Shown: piece after piece, positions 9,701 to 17,230 of the stretch
Layout: each line of letters opens with the position of its first letter
Position numbering within the stretch: the stretch's first letter is position 1
Origin: Candidatus Poseidoniaceae archaeon
Lineage (GTDB): Archaea; Thermoplasmatota; Poseidoniia; Poseidoniales; Poseidoniaceae
NCBI GenBank assembly: GCA_022452125.1
Contig: JAKURJ010000006.1
Coordinates: 1 to 27,394 of the forward strand
Length of the DNA: 27,394 bases
Reading direction: 5' to 3'
The notes under the pieces: generated by a model
Told to the model about the DNA's origin: nothing
The model's input: the letters and a program-made list of their open reading frames with translations, nothing else
Database searches by the model: none
Made by a program: the position numbers and the translations under genes

Positions 9701-12700
9701 CTTGACTAATGGTTCGCAAACTCCAGCGTTGAGTGAGGTGTATGTATGGGTTGAGAACTCAGGCACTTCGCATTACATGACGAAATACAACTTCCATTTC
9801 TCAGCAAGTCAGGCAACTTCATTCAAATTACTTTCATTGAGTTATATTTCAGGCTTCGAGCATTCGATTACAATCAACTCATCACTATCCGAGTTATTTG
9901 TTCCAAATCAAGATTTGACATCAACAATGCCGGTAACAATCGCATCAGACATTGGAGGCATCACCTTTGATGGTGAGATTACACACGAGAAATCGATTAT
10001 TGATACATGGATCGATTTACCTCAACAAACATTCAGACCGGGCATGATTCAGTCTGCTACATCAAGCCACGAGATTTTAGATAATGCGCCTGCACTGGAA
10101 TCGGTTAAGCTCAAGGTTTCTACAAGTCAAAACATCGAAGATACAATCGCAGAACTAACTCTTGACAACTTGGACAATGGAGGTAGATTCATTCAGAATT
10201 CAGGGGCAGGAGTCCTCGCTCTAGACTCTTCTAACAGTTCATGGGATGGACAAAATGTCACTTGGTCACTTCAAGGCAAATGGCTACTTGATGATAATGC
10301 CCGTCTGTATTGGTTTGCTTCAGCCTCAAATACTGAAGGAATGACTCTAGGCCCTGTGATGGCATTTTCTGGCTCTGCCCAACACGCGGCATCTACTAAC
10401 GACCTCGAAGTAATATCATTCAACGCCTGGTCTGATAGTCGTGCCTTGCATGATTTCTCTAATCCACTGTGGCCGTTGAATGTAATGGGTGACAAAGAAA
10501 TCGTGGTATCTGGAGAGGTTAGATATTCAGGCTTAGATGGAGTAAATCCTTCATCAGATGATGTGGACGTAGTACTAAGGTTGCAAAATGGTGAACAGAT
10601 TCTATCTAGCGCTTCAACGGTTATTGGCCCAGATGGTAAATTCAACACTTCCCTAAGCACGCCTAATGATGCCGAGCTCAGTGGCTCAGAGTTGACCCTT
10701 ATACCTATACTTCAGAACATTGGAGATTCTCAATCCAGTACTGCAAATGATGTAACATCTAATTCACAACATGTCAGGCTGATTCTAGACGCAATTAATT
10801 CAGAAGTGATATCACTAGAAATTGATGCACCAGGAGGCAATCAACTCGCAAATGGACATGTTTGGCACCCCGGGCAAGATATCCCTTTGCAATTAGAAAT
10901 CGCAGATGACAATGGCCTTCCAGCAAAAATGGAATTATTCTACAATAGGAGTGGGAGAACGTGGGAATCAATCGATTTCCTCACGCCAATAGGTGCGACA
11001 TATGCTGTAATCGACCTACCGTTAATCGATGAGTCTAGCGTTCCATTGCCTTCTGAAGAAACTGGCTGGCTCGATGTGTATATTTCGGGCACGGATTTGG
11101 CAGGTAACCCTGTAATTGGAGGAGGAGACGCTGAACAGCCGTATGCCAGAATACATGTTCAACCTAGATATTCAACATGGATCAATGGAGAATCAATTGG
11201 TCTAGACAAAATTGATGAAAAATTGTTGCCAGGAAATACTCACAGATTCAATTTTACAGTTTCAGATGAAAATGGAATTGAATCCATCGATATGATGAGA
11301 GTAGTACTATCCAAGGATGAAGGTAAATGCTGGATAGAATGGACGCCTTGGAGCGGGGAAGTTACTCATGACGTTGGATGTTTCATCAAACCGCCAACAA
11401 TTCAAGCAGTACAAAGATGGCAGGCTAATACTTGGGATGTTTACTTTGACTTTGAATTGAGATGGGACTTAGATGAAGAACTAGCAGGAATCACGAACAT
11501 TCCTTCGCTGAGTTTGTGGGATGAAAACGCCCCATTGGACGCCTTGTTCACCTCAATAAACATTCAATCATGGTCGATACATAGCGGTATTGAATTACGA
11601 ATTGTAGATGCAGTGGACAAGGTAGCACCTCTCGGTGAATTCATTGACAGAGTGGCATATATCCACGGTCAAGACATTGTTGACATAGAAGTTACAGCTT
11701 TCCATATGGGTTACGATATTCCGGCTGAGAACTTACCGTTTAGCACCACATATACAATGGATTTAATCGGAAACAATGGTTCTACACAGTCGACAAATTC
11801 GCTGAATAGCGATGGGACCTCGACCGATAGGATTGTGTTTGATTCAGCATTGTATGGGTCACAAATTAAAGTGATAGTGGAACTCAGTAGTGTGTACAAT
11901 CACACGACAACGGGGGATGACATAGACATTGTAATCGATGACACATCTCCGACGATCGTAGTTTCAAGCGGTCATTTGGTGACAATTGATTCTGATGAAC
12001 TAGACGATGTACAAATCAAGGTCACAATGACAGATGACCATGGGCTAAATTCCGAACCTCTAATCATGAATTGGAATTATGTGCGTCAAGGAAGAATAGT
12101 CGATGATTCCCAAGGCACTGCTATTATTCCAGTAGAATTCCAGAGTGTTAGGTCTAACCTCTACTCAGCAATAATTGACATGAATACATCTTCGAATTTA
12201 CAAAAAGGGGATTTCTTGATGGTTTGGTTTGAGGGTTCAGATGCTTCAGGTCGCCCGATAATTGGTGTTGGGACCAGTAATGTTGAGCCGATTGATACCA
12301 TCATTCGCTGGATCGCTTATGAGCCACAATTAGAAGATATAGTCACCACCCCATACAGGCCAAATGTTGGAGATATCATTACTATACAATGTAAAATTCA
12401 GAATATTGGTTTGCTTGATGGGCAATCGAATTTGACGCTGATTGACGGTAAGGGGAAGGAATTGGAAAGAGTCAATTTCACACTACTTGTGAATATGGAT
12501 TTCGTTCACACTTTCGAAGTAGAAGCCTGGCAAGAGGGTGAACTTGGATTACATTTACAATTGGACGGCCAAGATTTGACTCCAGTGCCAATTTCAAATG
12601 TTCAAGTCAGGGCCGATGACGATGCTAATTCACAGGCAACGCTTCTTGGTCTGTCGGTTTTGTCGGTTTTCATCGCTGGAATATTGTTGTTCATTGCCAA

Positions 12701-12743
12701 TTCTCGTAGGAAAAATCAGTTCTTTTTCGATGAGGAAGAATGA
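6747..12743 (+). CDS. Giant membrane-anchored exoprotein (1998 aa) with immune-inhibitor-A-like modules
   Basis: Very large surface protein, exact role unknown. The signal peptide is NPIKQAFALVFLMLLAPWAAA, ending near residue 39. The start may be the GTG at 6747 or the GTGs at 6795/6798; the last gives a textbook leader. Three jelly-roll modules follow: ~187-286 (ends MFIDSFNIS), ~300-437 (ends GIMIDDLRVLS) and ~471-682 (LPSGWRVDHIRGSTSWERG ... EEDGWYIDDAGI). The last closely resembles the non-catalytic module beside M6 immune-inhibitor-A peptidases. I see no HExxH motif, so it is probably not itself a protease. The remainder looks like a string of Ig-like domains, with a CARDB-like segment near 1855-1955 (PNVGDIITIQCKIQNIG). 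N-x-S/T sequons are very frequent. A C-terminal TM helix (LLGLSVLSVFIAGILLFIA) and a short tail NSRRKNQFFFDEEE anchor it. Confidence 0.85.
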   Translation: MNRENEVSNHLTLGSPVVNPIKQAFALVFLMLLAPWAAADVATWQGPSFSPDDAGLTPSNSTYDGFTIPTNSTITSSEFSIEPKWVESEDNGTLWSGDASGFSQGSVNGTSYLTSNGDLTLATNSTYGQMTDFETSKPQFASWSSQGDEFWMPVNLSNVTYGPKDATSGDYAAGTNGSIPPGSEGFIRSQFWQVPNVVRYFNLTFDRWNSLDSGDIAELHYSTDNGMNWNSMDNWSGTTLDWVDEEYSLDSIAQNASTIGFRFYVKTLTQSNPSEGMFIDSFNISNEGEPLAAWFHGNASGQYSVYADGALIVPVDVSGLTAPLELTYWANWDIQGGNHDNLDVTISQDNGTTWTIMSPLPGVPAHGIPYGGTTYNQQSYDWRELLHPFPHWAAGHANASNLLLKFRVLTDGSVNYGGSAIDDWEGIMIDDLRVLSAVGTPSMQTRLLDNFTDNSSHRLETLQGYANDWQHVNWEGHNGPWSEFDSFEAVQGLPSGWRVDHIRGSTSWERGPIDNSNGYGPNSTAWPSGNKGMGINLDGIYSNNVYTHLVSPVYHIPNGATARLTFNHWICTEAVWDGGSIFTSIDDGISWQHYGDNISGFYETVSQINPNSPFFGMGIFDGSSVANGCGTSNSNHTFSRVSGDISHLAGNDVRVRFSFFTDQYVEEDGWYIDDAGIVIDRFRSHGTWTSPLVNADDSAWARLTSLYETPDETNITVDVLDANDNIIDGHQNLSLPFDLNIAAWEYPQLKFRLSLSTSNETLTPRVKILHHGATEYFNLEMLQRLDPNLPNWVINPSLATSNSSEYLLQIESPSWKPFSDIILECEGNISARINSITDRIPVLVHPSVPVNMQANTIDEAECGTVLTNTFGPAQATNLEIRIQGGEQFDWIKIEPVSLLAPKSPSIDLGNDGSIDWAWNGTFHHTNEVHALEVDGVATPLANQSGFNLTYSESLNFSILLPARNLSNKVWTCGQALHCYSGALDFLTNGSQTPALSEVYVWVENSGTSHYMTKYNFHFSASQATSFKLLSLSYISGFEHSITINSSLSELFVPNQDLTSTMPVTIASDIGGITFDGEITHEKSIIDTWIDLPQQTFRPGMIQSATSSHEILDNAPALESVKLKVSTSQNIEDTIAELTLDNLDNGGRFIQNSGAGVLALDSSNSSWDGQNVTWSLQGKWLLDDNARLYWFASASNTEGMTLGPVMAFSGSAQHAASTNDLEVISFNAWSDSRALHDFSNPLWPLNVMGDKEIVVSGEVRYSGLDGVNPSSDDVDVVLRLQNGEQILSSASTVIGPDGKFNTSLSTPNDAELSGSELTLIPILQNIGDSQSSTANDVTSNSQHVRLILDAINSEVISLEIDAPGGNQLANGHVWHPGQDIPLQLEIADDNGLPAKMELFYNRSGRTWESIDFLTPIGATYAVIDLPLIDESSVPLPSEETGWLDVYISGTDLAGNPVIGGGDAEQPYARIHVQPRYSTWINGESIGLDKIDEKLLPGNTHRFNFTVSDENGIESIDMMRVVLSKDEGKCWIEWTPWSGEVTHDVGCFIKPPTIQAVQRWQANTWDVYFDFELRWDLDEELAGITNIPSLSLWDENAPLDALFTSINIQSWSIHSGIELRIVDAVDKVAPLGEFIDRVAYIHGQDIVDIEVTAFHMGYDIPAENLPFSTTYTMDLIGNNGSTQSTNSLNSDGTSTDRIVFDSALYGSQIKVIVELSSVYNHTTTGDDIDIVIDDTSPTIVVSSGHLVTIDSDELDDVQIKVTMTDDHGLNSEPLIMNWNYVRQGRIVDDSQGTAIIPVEFQSVRSNLYSAIIDMNTSSNLQKGDFLMVWFEGSDASGRPIIGVGTSNVEPIDTIIRWIAYEPQLEDIVTTPYRPNVGDIITIQCKIQNIGLLDGQSNLTLIDGKGKELERVNFTLLVNMDFVHTFEVEAWQEGELGLHLQLDGQDLTPVPISNVQVRADDDANSQATLLGLSVLSVFIAGILLFIANSRRKNQFFFDEEE
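6785..6805. repeat. 8-bp inverted repeat at the start of the giant exoprotein gene
   Basis: GGGTTCAC (6785-6792) and GTGAACCC (6798-6805) are exact inverted repeats around the loop CCGTG. The right arm begins with the GTG at 6798, which is a plausible start codon for the exoprotein, so a hairpin in the mRNA would bury that start. As DNA it could be an operator in the short divergent region with the GINS gene. It may be chance. Confidence 0.45.
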
Positions 12744-12771
12744 TGTTTGATGAACTCTGCGCCCGACTCAA

Positions 12772-12853
12772 GCCGGAGTACCCGAGTGGTCAAAGGGGGC
12801 GCACTCAAGATGCGCTGCGAAATGCTTCGTAGGTTCAAATCCTACCTCCGGCA
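12772..12853 (+). tRNA. trnL: tRNA-Leu (anticodon CAA)
   Basis: Full cloverleaf: acceptor stem GCCGGAG/CTCCGGC (7 bp), a D arm containing GAGTGGTCAAAG, anticodon stem GCGCA/TGCGC enclosing the loop CTCAAGA so that the anticodon is CAA at 12806-12808, a long variable arm with CGAA/TTCG stem as in class II tRNAs, T arm GTAGG-TTCAAAT-CCTAC, discriminator A. The 82 bases include no CCA and no intron. It reads UUG. It starts 28 bases after the stop of the giant exoprotein gene and ends 15 bases before the convergent HAD phosphatase. Confidence 0.95.
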
Positions 12854-12868
12854 CTCAATCTAAATCGC

Positions 12869-13585
12869 TTAGTCTGCGCTAAGAATTGCATCTACTAATG
12901 GCTTGAATGTGTCACCGTGTGGATAGGGTGAAATCACCTTCGCTACGGCTGCAAGAGAGTCGAAACATCCCCCTACAGCAACGGAATGGCCGACTAATTG
13001 GAACATCGGGATGTCGTTAGGAGCATCCCCTACAGCAAGAACATCTTCTGGTGTCAAACCCATCTTCTCCAGTGCTACTTTGAGCCCTTCACCCTTCGAA
13101 AGATGCGGTTCCATCAGATGAATTGCGAAGCCGGTTTTTACCACGGCTAGGTCGGAATATTCAGAATTAGAAACCCAGTTGTTTACCGCATCGAGGTCTT
13201 CATCCTTGAACAAGCACCATTCAGATTCACGCCATGCGTTAGTGGTTATTCCCTCGGGGTCTATGTCTAGGTCTAAGGACATATCTTGAGCACATTTTCT
13301 TGCTCTAGCGCCATCAGCTCTCACGATTGGCTCATCCCATGATGGGTGCCAAACCACGCCACCATTTTCACACACCATTGGGCCACTTGCTCCGATGAAT
13401 CTCGAGAGTCCGTAAGTGATGGCTCTAACATTACCAGTTGCAAGAATGACGGGTATTCCAGCACCTTCTAGGCGCCTTAGTGATTCGATTGCTTCCAAGT
13501 GCAATTTCTTGTTGTAGTCAGTAATGGTGCCATCGATATCAACTGCAATGGCCTTAGGTTTCCAAGCATTAGGAATCCATTGCAT
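12869..13585 (-). CDS. pgp: HAD-family phosphoglycolate phosphatase, archaeal type
   Basis: Mg-dependent phosphohydrolase of the HAD superfamily with a type-II cap, closest in style to archaeal phosphoglycolate phosphatases and to sucrose-phosphatase-like proteins. Motif I is AVDIDGTIT with D16 and D18, motif II is ILATGN, the motif III lysine lies in LSKGEGL, and motif IV is GDAPNDIPMF. The cap lies between ATGNV and KGEGL and contains CENGGVVW. The 238 residues are typical. The likely substrate is 2-phosphoglycolate, but the fold acts on several sugar phosphates, so the substrate is inference. No Shine-Dalgarno precedes the ATG at 13585, suggesting a leaderless message. It is divergent from the metal ATPase, with 75 bases between the starts. 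Confidence 0.85.
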   Translation of the reverse strand: MQWIPNAWKPKAIAVDIDGTITDYNKKLHLEAIESLRRLEGAGIPVILATGNVRAITYGLSRFIGASGPMVCENGGVVWHPSWDEPIVRADGARARKCAQDMSLDLDIDPEGITTNAWRESEWCLFKDEDLDAVNNWVSNSEYSDLAVVKTGFAIHLMEPHLSKGEGLKVALEKMGLTPEDVLAVGDAPNDIPMFQLVGHSVAVGGCFDSLAAVAKVISPYPHGDTFKPLVDAILSAD

Positions 13586-13660
13586 GATTGGCGCTAGCAG
13601 GTTTTCTTCAATACGCTTGCGATAGTAGGGTTATTTACCAATGGTTTCTCAGGGGAAAAT

Positions 13661-16294
13661 GTGCAGGGAGACGCTGAAGAATTCCTGTCCCTTGAGGACT
13701 TGACATCTCCTATACCGGAGGTCAAACAGCGTAAGGCACGCAAACCGCTTTCTAAGACTCTGAAACCGCTTTTTGATAGTATAATTCCAGAAGAAACAGA
13801 CTCACTAGATATGCAGGTTCTAGCTGAATACAGCGGCAAACAAAGCATTTCTTGGCCAATTCAAGATATGGATTGTCCACATTGTGCTGCTGAGGCTATG
13901 AGTGCTCTGAATCGCCTTGGACATGTTAACACGTCACTAGTAAGCGCTACCGACGGGACTGTAACAGTCGATTTGGATTTTGAAAAAGGAAATCTTTCAG
14001 AGGCATCTGCTGTATTACGGTCACTTGGAAACCCTCCAAATGTTCCGTTCATGCAAATCTCAGGAGTCAAATCAAGCGCTATTGCAGCAAGACATTCAGT
14101 ACCGGTAAAAGCACTGCCTCGAATCTTTAGACGCCAACCAGGCATTTTGGAATGTGAAGTAGATAGAGATGGTAACATTAAGTTTCAAGCAGTTCCAAAT
14201 CTCGCTAAAGAGATGCAGATTGCGATGGATGAATCTCTGAAAAGCGTTATTGGCGGCGACTTCAAACTCATTCCGGAAAAAATCAACACAGTAACTCCTG
14301 GAGAATGGAGGATGATTAGTTCAGGAATTGCATTCCTGATGTTTGTTGTATTGGTTGTAACTGAGTTACTTATCACCGACAATCCTTGGGTAATAGGTGC
14401 CATTGGATTGCTTGGAGTTTCCCTCGGAGGAGTAAAGATGTTCTCCAAGGCAATTGCTTCTGTGAAAAATAGGCAGTTTGGTTTCCAAGTATTGACATCC
14501 CTGGCAGTGATTGGGGCCTCTTATCTGCAGGCATGGGAAGAAGCATTGCTGGTTTTGATTTTGGTATCGTGGACAGAGCACATGGAAAATGAGGCTCTTG
14601 TAAAGGCAAGAGAAGCAATGCAAGGAGGACTAGATCGCTTACCCCGTACTGCAAGAAGAGTTCCGAAGAAGGGCTTCGGTAGTTTCTCAATCACTTCGAT
14701 GGAGGTTGTATCATCTTCCAGCTTTATGACTCCAGTTGCCATGAAAACCGATGCTGTAGAAGAAATTCCAATTGGATTGGTAATGCGAGGAGACCATATA
14801 GAAATCAGAAGTGGTGAGTTGATTCCTGCAGATGGAAACATAATCTCTGGGGCCGGTTCGGTCAACAAGGCCCCTCTTACCGGGGAGTCAGTACCAGTAG
14901 ACGTCGCAGTAGGAGATGAGTTACAGGCAGGCCTCACTCTTTCTCGTGGCCCTGTTACCATTGAAGTGACTGCAGTAGGAGAAGACACCCGCCTTTCAGG
15001 ATTAATTGAAAAGGTCCACATCTACAAGGATAAACCAACTCGAGTGCAGGGTGCACTGCAACATTTCACTTCGATTTGGGTGCCACTTGTTCTGATTGGT
15101 GCGCCTCTAGCATGGTTGATGATTCCTGGTGCTGATTGGAAAATCATCCTTCTATTGTGGGTTGTAGCCTGTCCTTGTGCCCTACTATTGGCATCCCCAG
15201 TTCCGCATGCAGCGAGCCTTTCCCTAGCATCAAAATCGGGAGCGATAGCTAGAGGCGGCGATGTTATGGAATCATTATCAAAAGTGAATCTAGTTTTGCT
15301 CGATAAGACTGGAACCCTAACCTCTGGCAAACCCGCCATTGGAAGTGTAACCATCTCAAGGGGAAGGCGCAGAGAGATGGTTATTGCCTTAGCAGCAGGT
15401 CTTGAATCGTCTTCGAACCACCCATATGCGCAGGCAGTAATGGCCTTGGCAGAAGATGAATCAATCCAACCCCTGGAGTTAACTGAGATTTCCGATGTCA
15501 AAAATGGTATCTCTGCCAAGTTGAAAGGTGATGAGGTATCCATGGTTAGAGCGGAGAAATCTATGGTTACTGGTGCATTGCTAAAATCTCTGGAAAGTGC
15601 ATTGCAGCAAGGACACGGCGCCAGCGTCTTGATGAAAAATGGAAAGCAGGTAGCATTATTCACATTTGTACACGATGACTTGAGAGAAGGTACTGATGAA
15701 TTGGTTAGTGCGTTGTATGCTAAGGGAGTGAACGTAGAAATTCTCTCAGGTGATAACCAAGATGCTGTTAATGCACTAGCAAGAAGCATAGGTGTCGATG
15801 AAAATGCGGCTAGGGGAGAAATGACTCCTGAAGGTAAGGTCAATTGGGTACAAAAGAGGTCTGAAACCCATATCACAATGATGGTAGGAGATGGCTTCAA
15901 CGATGCCGCTGCTATGGCAGCAGCAGATGTCGGAATCGCAATTGGAACGGGCGAATCTGCGAATCTCGAAGCCGCAGATGTTCTGATTCCAGGTGACGAT
16001 CCAAGACTGATATCCGATTTGGTGTCTTTAGCAAAGCGAACCCATTCAATTCTAATTTGGAACATCTACTATTCATTGGCAGTAACTCTATTCCTAGTGT
16101 ATCTAGTTCTAGCAGGAGTTAACGAGACCTTAGCGATTGGTGTTCTAGTTCACGAATTGAGTGTTATTGGAGTAATCATCAACGGTGCACGTCTTTCAGG
16201 AACGGGTGGAACTCTCATGTTAATCAAGGACATTTTCTATTCAATTTGGCAGGGAACATTAGAATCTTTCAAGGCATTATATGATTCAATTTAA
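13661..16294 (+). CDS. P1B-type heavy-metal transporting ATPase (CPC type, probably Zn/Cd)
   Basis: Metal-efflux P-type ATPase of the inner membrane. A GTG start at 13661 is supported by AGGGG five bases upstream. Order of parts: a ~60-residue polar leader; an HMA domain with DMDCPHC (C72, C75); a second HMA-shaped segment (~125-205) without the metal cysteines; two TM helices (~222-270); two more around 275-310; actuator TGES at 407-410; TM6 with CPC at 504-506; phosphorylation site DKTGTLT with D548; SSNHPYAQA nucleotide-binding motif; hinge GDGFND at 743-748; and two last TMs. The final helix has HELSVIGVIINGARL (H831, E832), which resembles the P1B-2 Zn/Cd group more than the Cu group. 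All catalytic residues are present. A winged-helix gene follows 63 bases downstream. Confidence 0.92.
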   Translation: MQGDAEEFLSLEDLTSPIPEVKQRKARKPLSKTLKPLFDSIIPEETDSLDMQVLAEYSGKQSISWPIQDMDCPHCAAEAMSALNRLGHVNTSLVSATDGTVTVDLDFEKGNLSEASAVLRSLGNPPNVPFMQISGVKSSAIAARHSVPVKALPRIFRRQPGILECEVDRDGNIKFQAVPNLAKEMQIAMDESLKSVIGGDFKLIPEKINTVTPGEWRMISSGIAFLMFVVLVVTELLITDNPWVIGAIGLLGVSLGGVKMFSKAIASVKNRQFGFQVLTSLAVIGASYLQAWEEALLVLILVSWTEHMENEALVKAREAMQGGLDRLPRTARRVPKKGFGSFSITSMEVVSSSSFMTPVAMKTDAVEEIPIGLVMRGDHIEIRSGELIPADGNIISGAGSVNKAPLTGESVPVDVAVGDELQAGLTLSRGPVTIEVTAVGEDTRLSGLIEKVHIYKDKPTRVQGALQHFTSIWVPLVLIGAPLAWLMIPGADWKIILLLWVVACPCALLLASPVPHAASLSLASKSGAIARGGDVMESLSKVNLVLLDKTGTLTSGKPAIGSVTISRGRRREMVIALAAGLESSSNHPYAQAVMALAEDESIQPLELTEISDVKNGISAKLKGDEVSMVRAEKSMVTGALLKSLESALQQGHGASVLMKNGKQVALFTFVHDDLREGTDELVSALYAKGVNVEILSGDNQDAVNALARSIGVDENAARGEMTPEGKVNWVQKRSETHITMMVGDGFNDAAAMAAADVGIAIGTGESANLEAADVLIPGDDPRLISDLVSLAKRTHSILIWNIYYSLAVTLFLVYLVLAGVNETLAIGVLVHELSVIGVIINGARLSGTGGTLMLIKDIFYSIWQGTLESFKALYDSI

Positions 16295-16357
16295 TGCTAA
16301 AAACAAACGCTACCTTCAAGCCTCATGGATTGTAGCAGGTTACAACGGTGAACCCTG

Positions 16358-16777
16358 ATGGCGAGAATCCATGCTGACCCGGTTAGTACTTCTTTGATGC
16401 ATCCAACACGTCGCGCACTTTACGTGGCACTGTTAGAAGCAGATGAATACACGACTGTTCAGTTGCAGGAAATCGTCGGTGTAGACCGTTACAATCTATA
16501 CCACCATTTGAGGAAATTAGAGTCCCTGGGCCTTGTAATGAATCACAGGGACCAAGGCCGAACCCGCTGGTGGTGTGTGATTGACAGAGTGCCACTTCCA
16601 AGCGATGGTAGTTCTACCTCTAGCCAAAATTCGCTCGGCTCTATTGACTTATCAAATCCAAGAGTGCAGGCTGCTGCAAGAAATATGCTCAGAGAATTGG
16701 CATCACTATCCGGCACAGACATTGATTTGGAATCGGCAACTCTTCAAAACTTGGAAATCATTGGTCGCAGAAATTGA
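16358..16777 (+). CDS. Winged-helix (ArsR-like) transcriptional regulator
   Basis: Small DNA-binding protein of 139 residues. The N-terminal half is a winged helix: MHPTRRALYVALLEADEYTT, recognition region LQEIVGVDRYNLYHHLRKLES, wing GLVMNHRDQGRTRWWCV. The C-terminal ~65 residues are polar and helical with no known domain. Only one cysteine is present, so the classic ArsR metal site is missing; it may sense something else or use His and Asp ligands. The ATG at 16358 has GGTGA 6 bases upstream. It lies just behind the metal ATPase on the same strand, which hints at regulation of that gene, but this is inference. Confidence 0.8.
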   Translation: MARIHADPVSTSLMHPTRRALYVALLEADEYTTVQLQEIVGVDRYNLYHHLRKLESLGLVMNHRDQGRTRWWCVIDRVPLPSDGSSTSSQNSLGSIDLSNPRVQAAARNMLRELASLSGTDIDLESATLQNLEIIGRRN

Positions 16778-16819
16778 TTCGTAACATCTCTCAAGAATGA
16801 TAACTAGGTGGGGCAAGTA

Positions 16820-17221
16820 ATGTCGGACGAAGAAACCAAACCTGGAATCGAATCCAGAATCCCTGCTCCCGACTTATCTTGTCCTAAGTGTAACAATCTA
16901 TTGCCAAATGGGTTAGGAATCATTACTTGTGTTATGTGTAAAACACAGGTAAAGGTTGAGCACGAAGGAACTCGTCGAAAATGGCGAGAAGAAAAAATCA
17001 GTTGCCCTGAATGCTCCAAAGTTCTAGTCTGTGGCGTCGGTAAGAGGCCAGCAAACCTGCAATGTTCGGCTTGTCAAGCCCACTTCGTCCTGAAGCCAAA
17101 CAGACCCAAAATCGAGATCTCTTGTCCAAGTTGCGATCGTAAACTGAGGATGAACAAGAGGCCGGGCGTAAGAGAAATTTCCTGCCCAGCCTGTGAAGCA
17201 GTATTCAATGTATCATTCTGA
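16820..17221 (+). CDS. Triple zinc-ribbon protein of unknown function
   Basis: 133-residue protein built of three CxxC...CxxC units: CPKC...CVMC, CPEC...CSAC and CPSC...CPAC, the knuckles of three zinc ribbons. The second and third share the frame K/E-I-S-CP-x-C, so they look like internal duplications. I placed the start at the ATG at 16820 because GGTGGGG at 16807-16813 gives it a good Shine-Dalgarno; the GTG at 16808 is inside that element. It has no TM segment or signal, so it is cytoplasmic and probably binds nucleic acid or protein. I recognise no specific family. It stops 9 bases ahead of the GTG start proposed for the phospholipid synthase gene, so the two are probably cotranscribed. 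Confidence 0.8.
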   Translation: MSDEETKPGIESRIPAPDLSCPKCNNLLPNGLGIITCVMCKTQVKVEHEGTRRKWREEKISCPECSKVLVCGVGKRPANLQCSACQAHFVLKPNRPKIEISCPSCDRKLRMNKRPGVREISCPACEAVFNVSF

Positions 17222-17230
17222 GGGGATTTT

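Noticed and set aside
15022..16065. A 347-residue open frame on the minus strand across the metal ATPase
   Set aside because: It lies entirely opposite the ATPase, whose motifs are unmistakable, and it has serine-rich composition with no recognisable motif. It is an antisense shadow.
16358..16777. Classic metal-sensing ArsR repressor
   Set aside because: The winged helix is clear but the cysteine pair of metal-sensing ArsR proteins is absent, so the metal-sensing role is not claimed.
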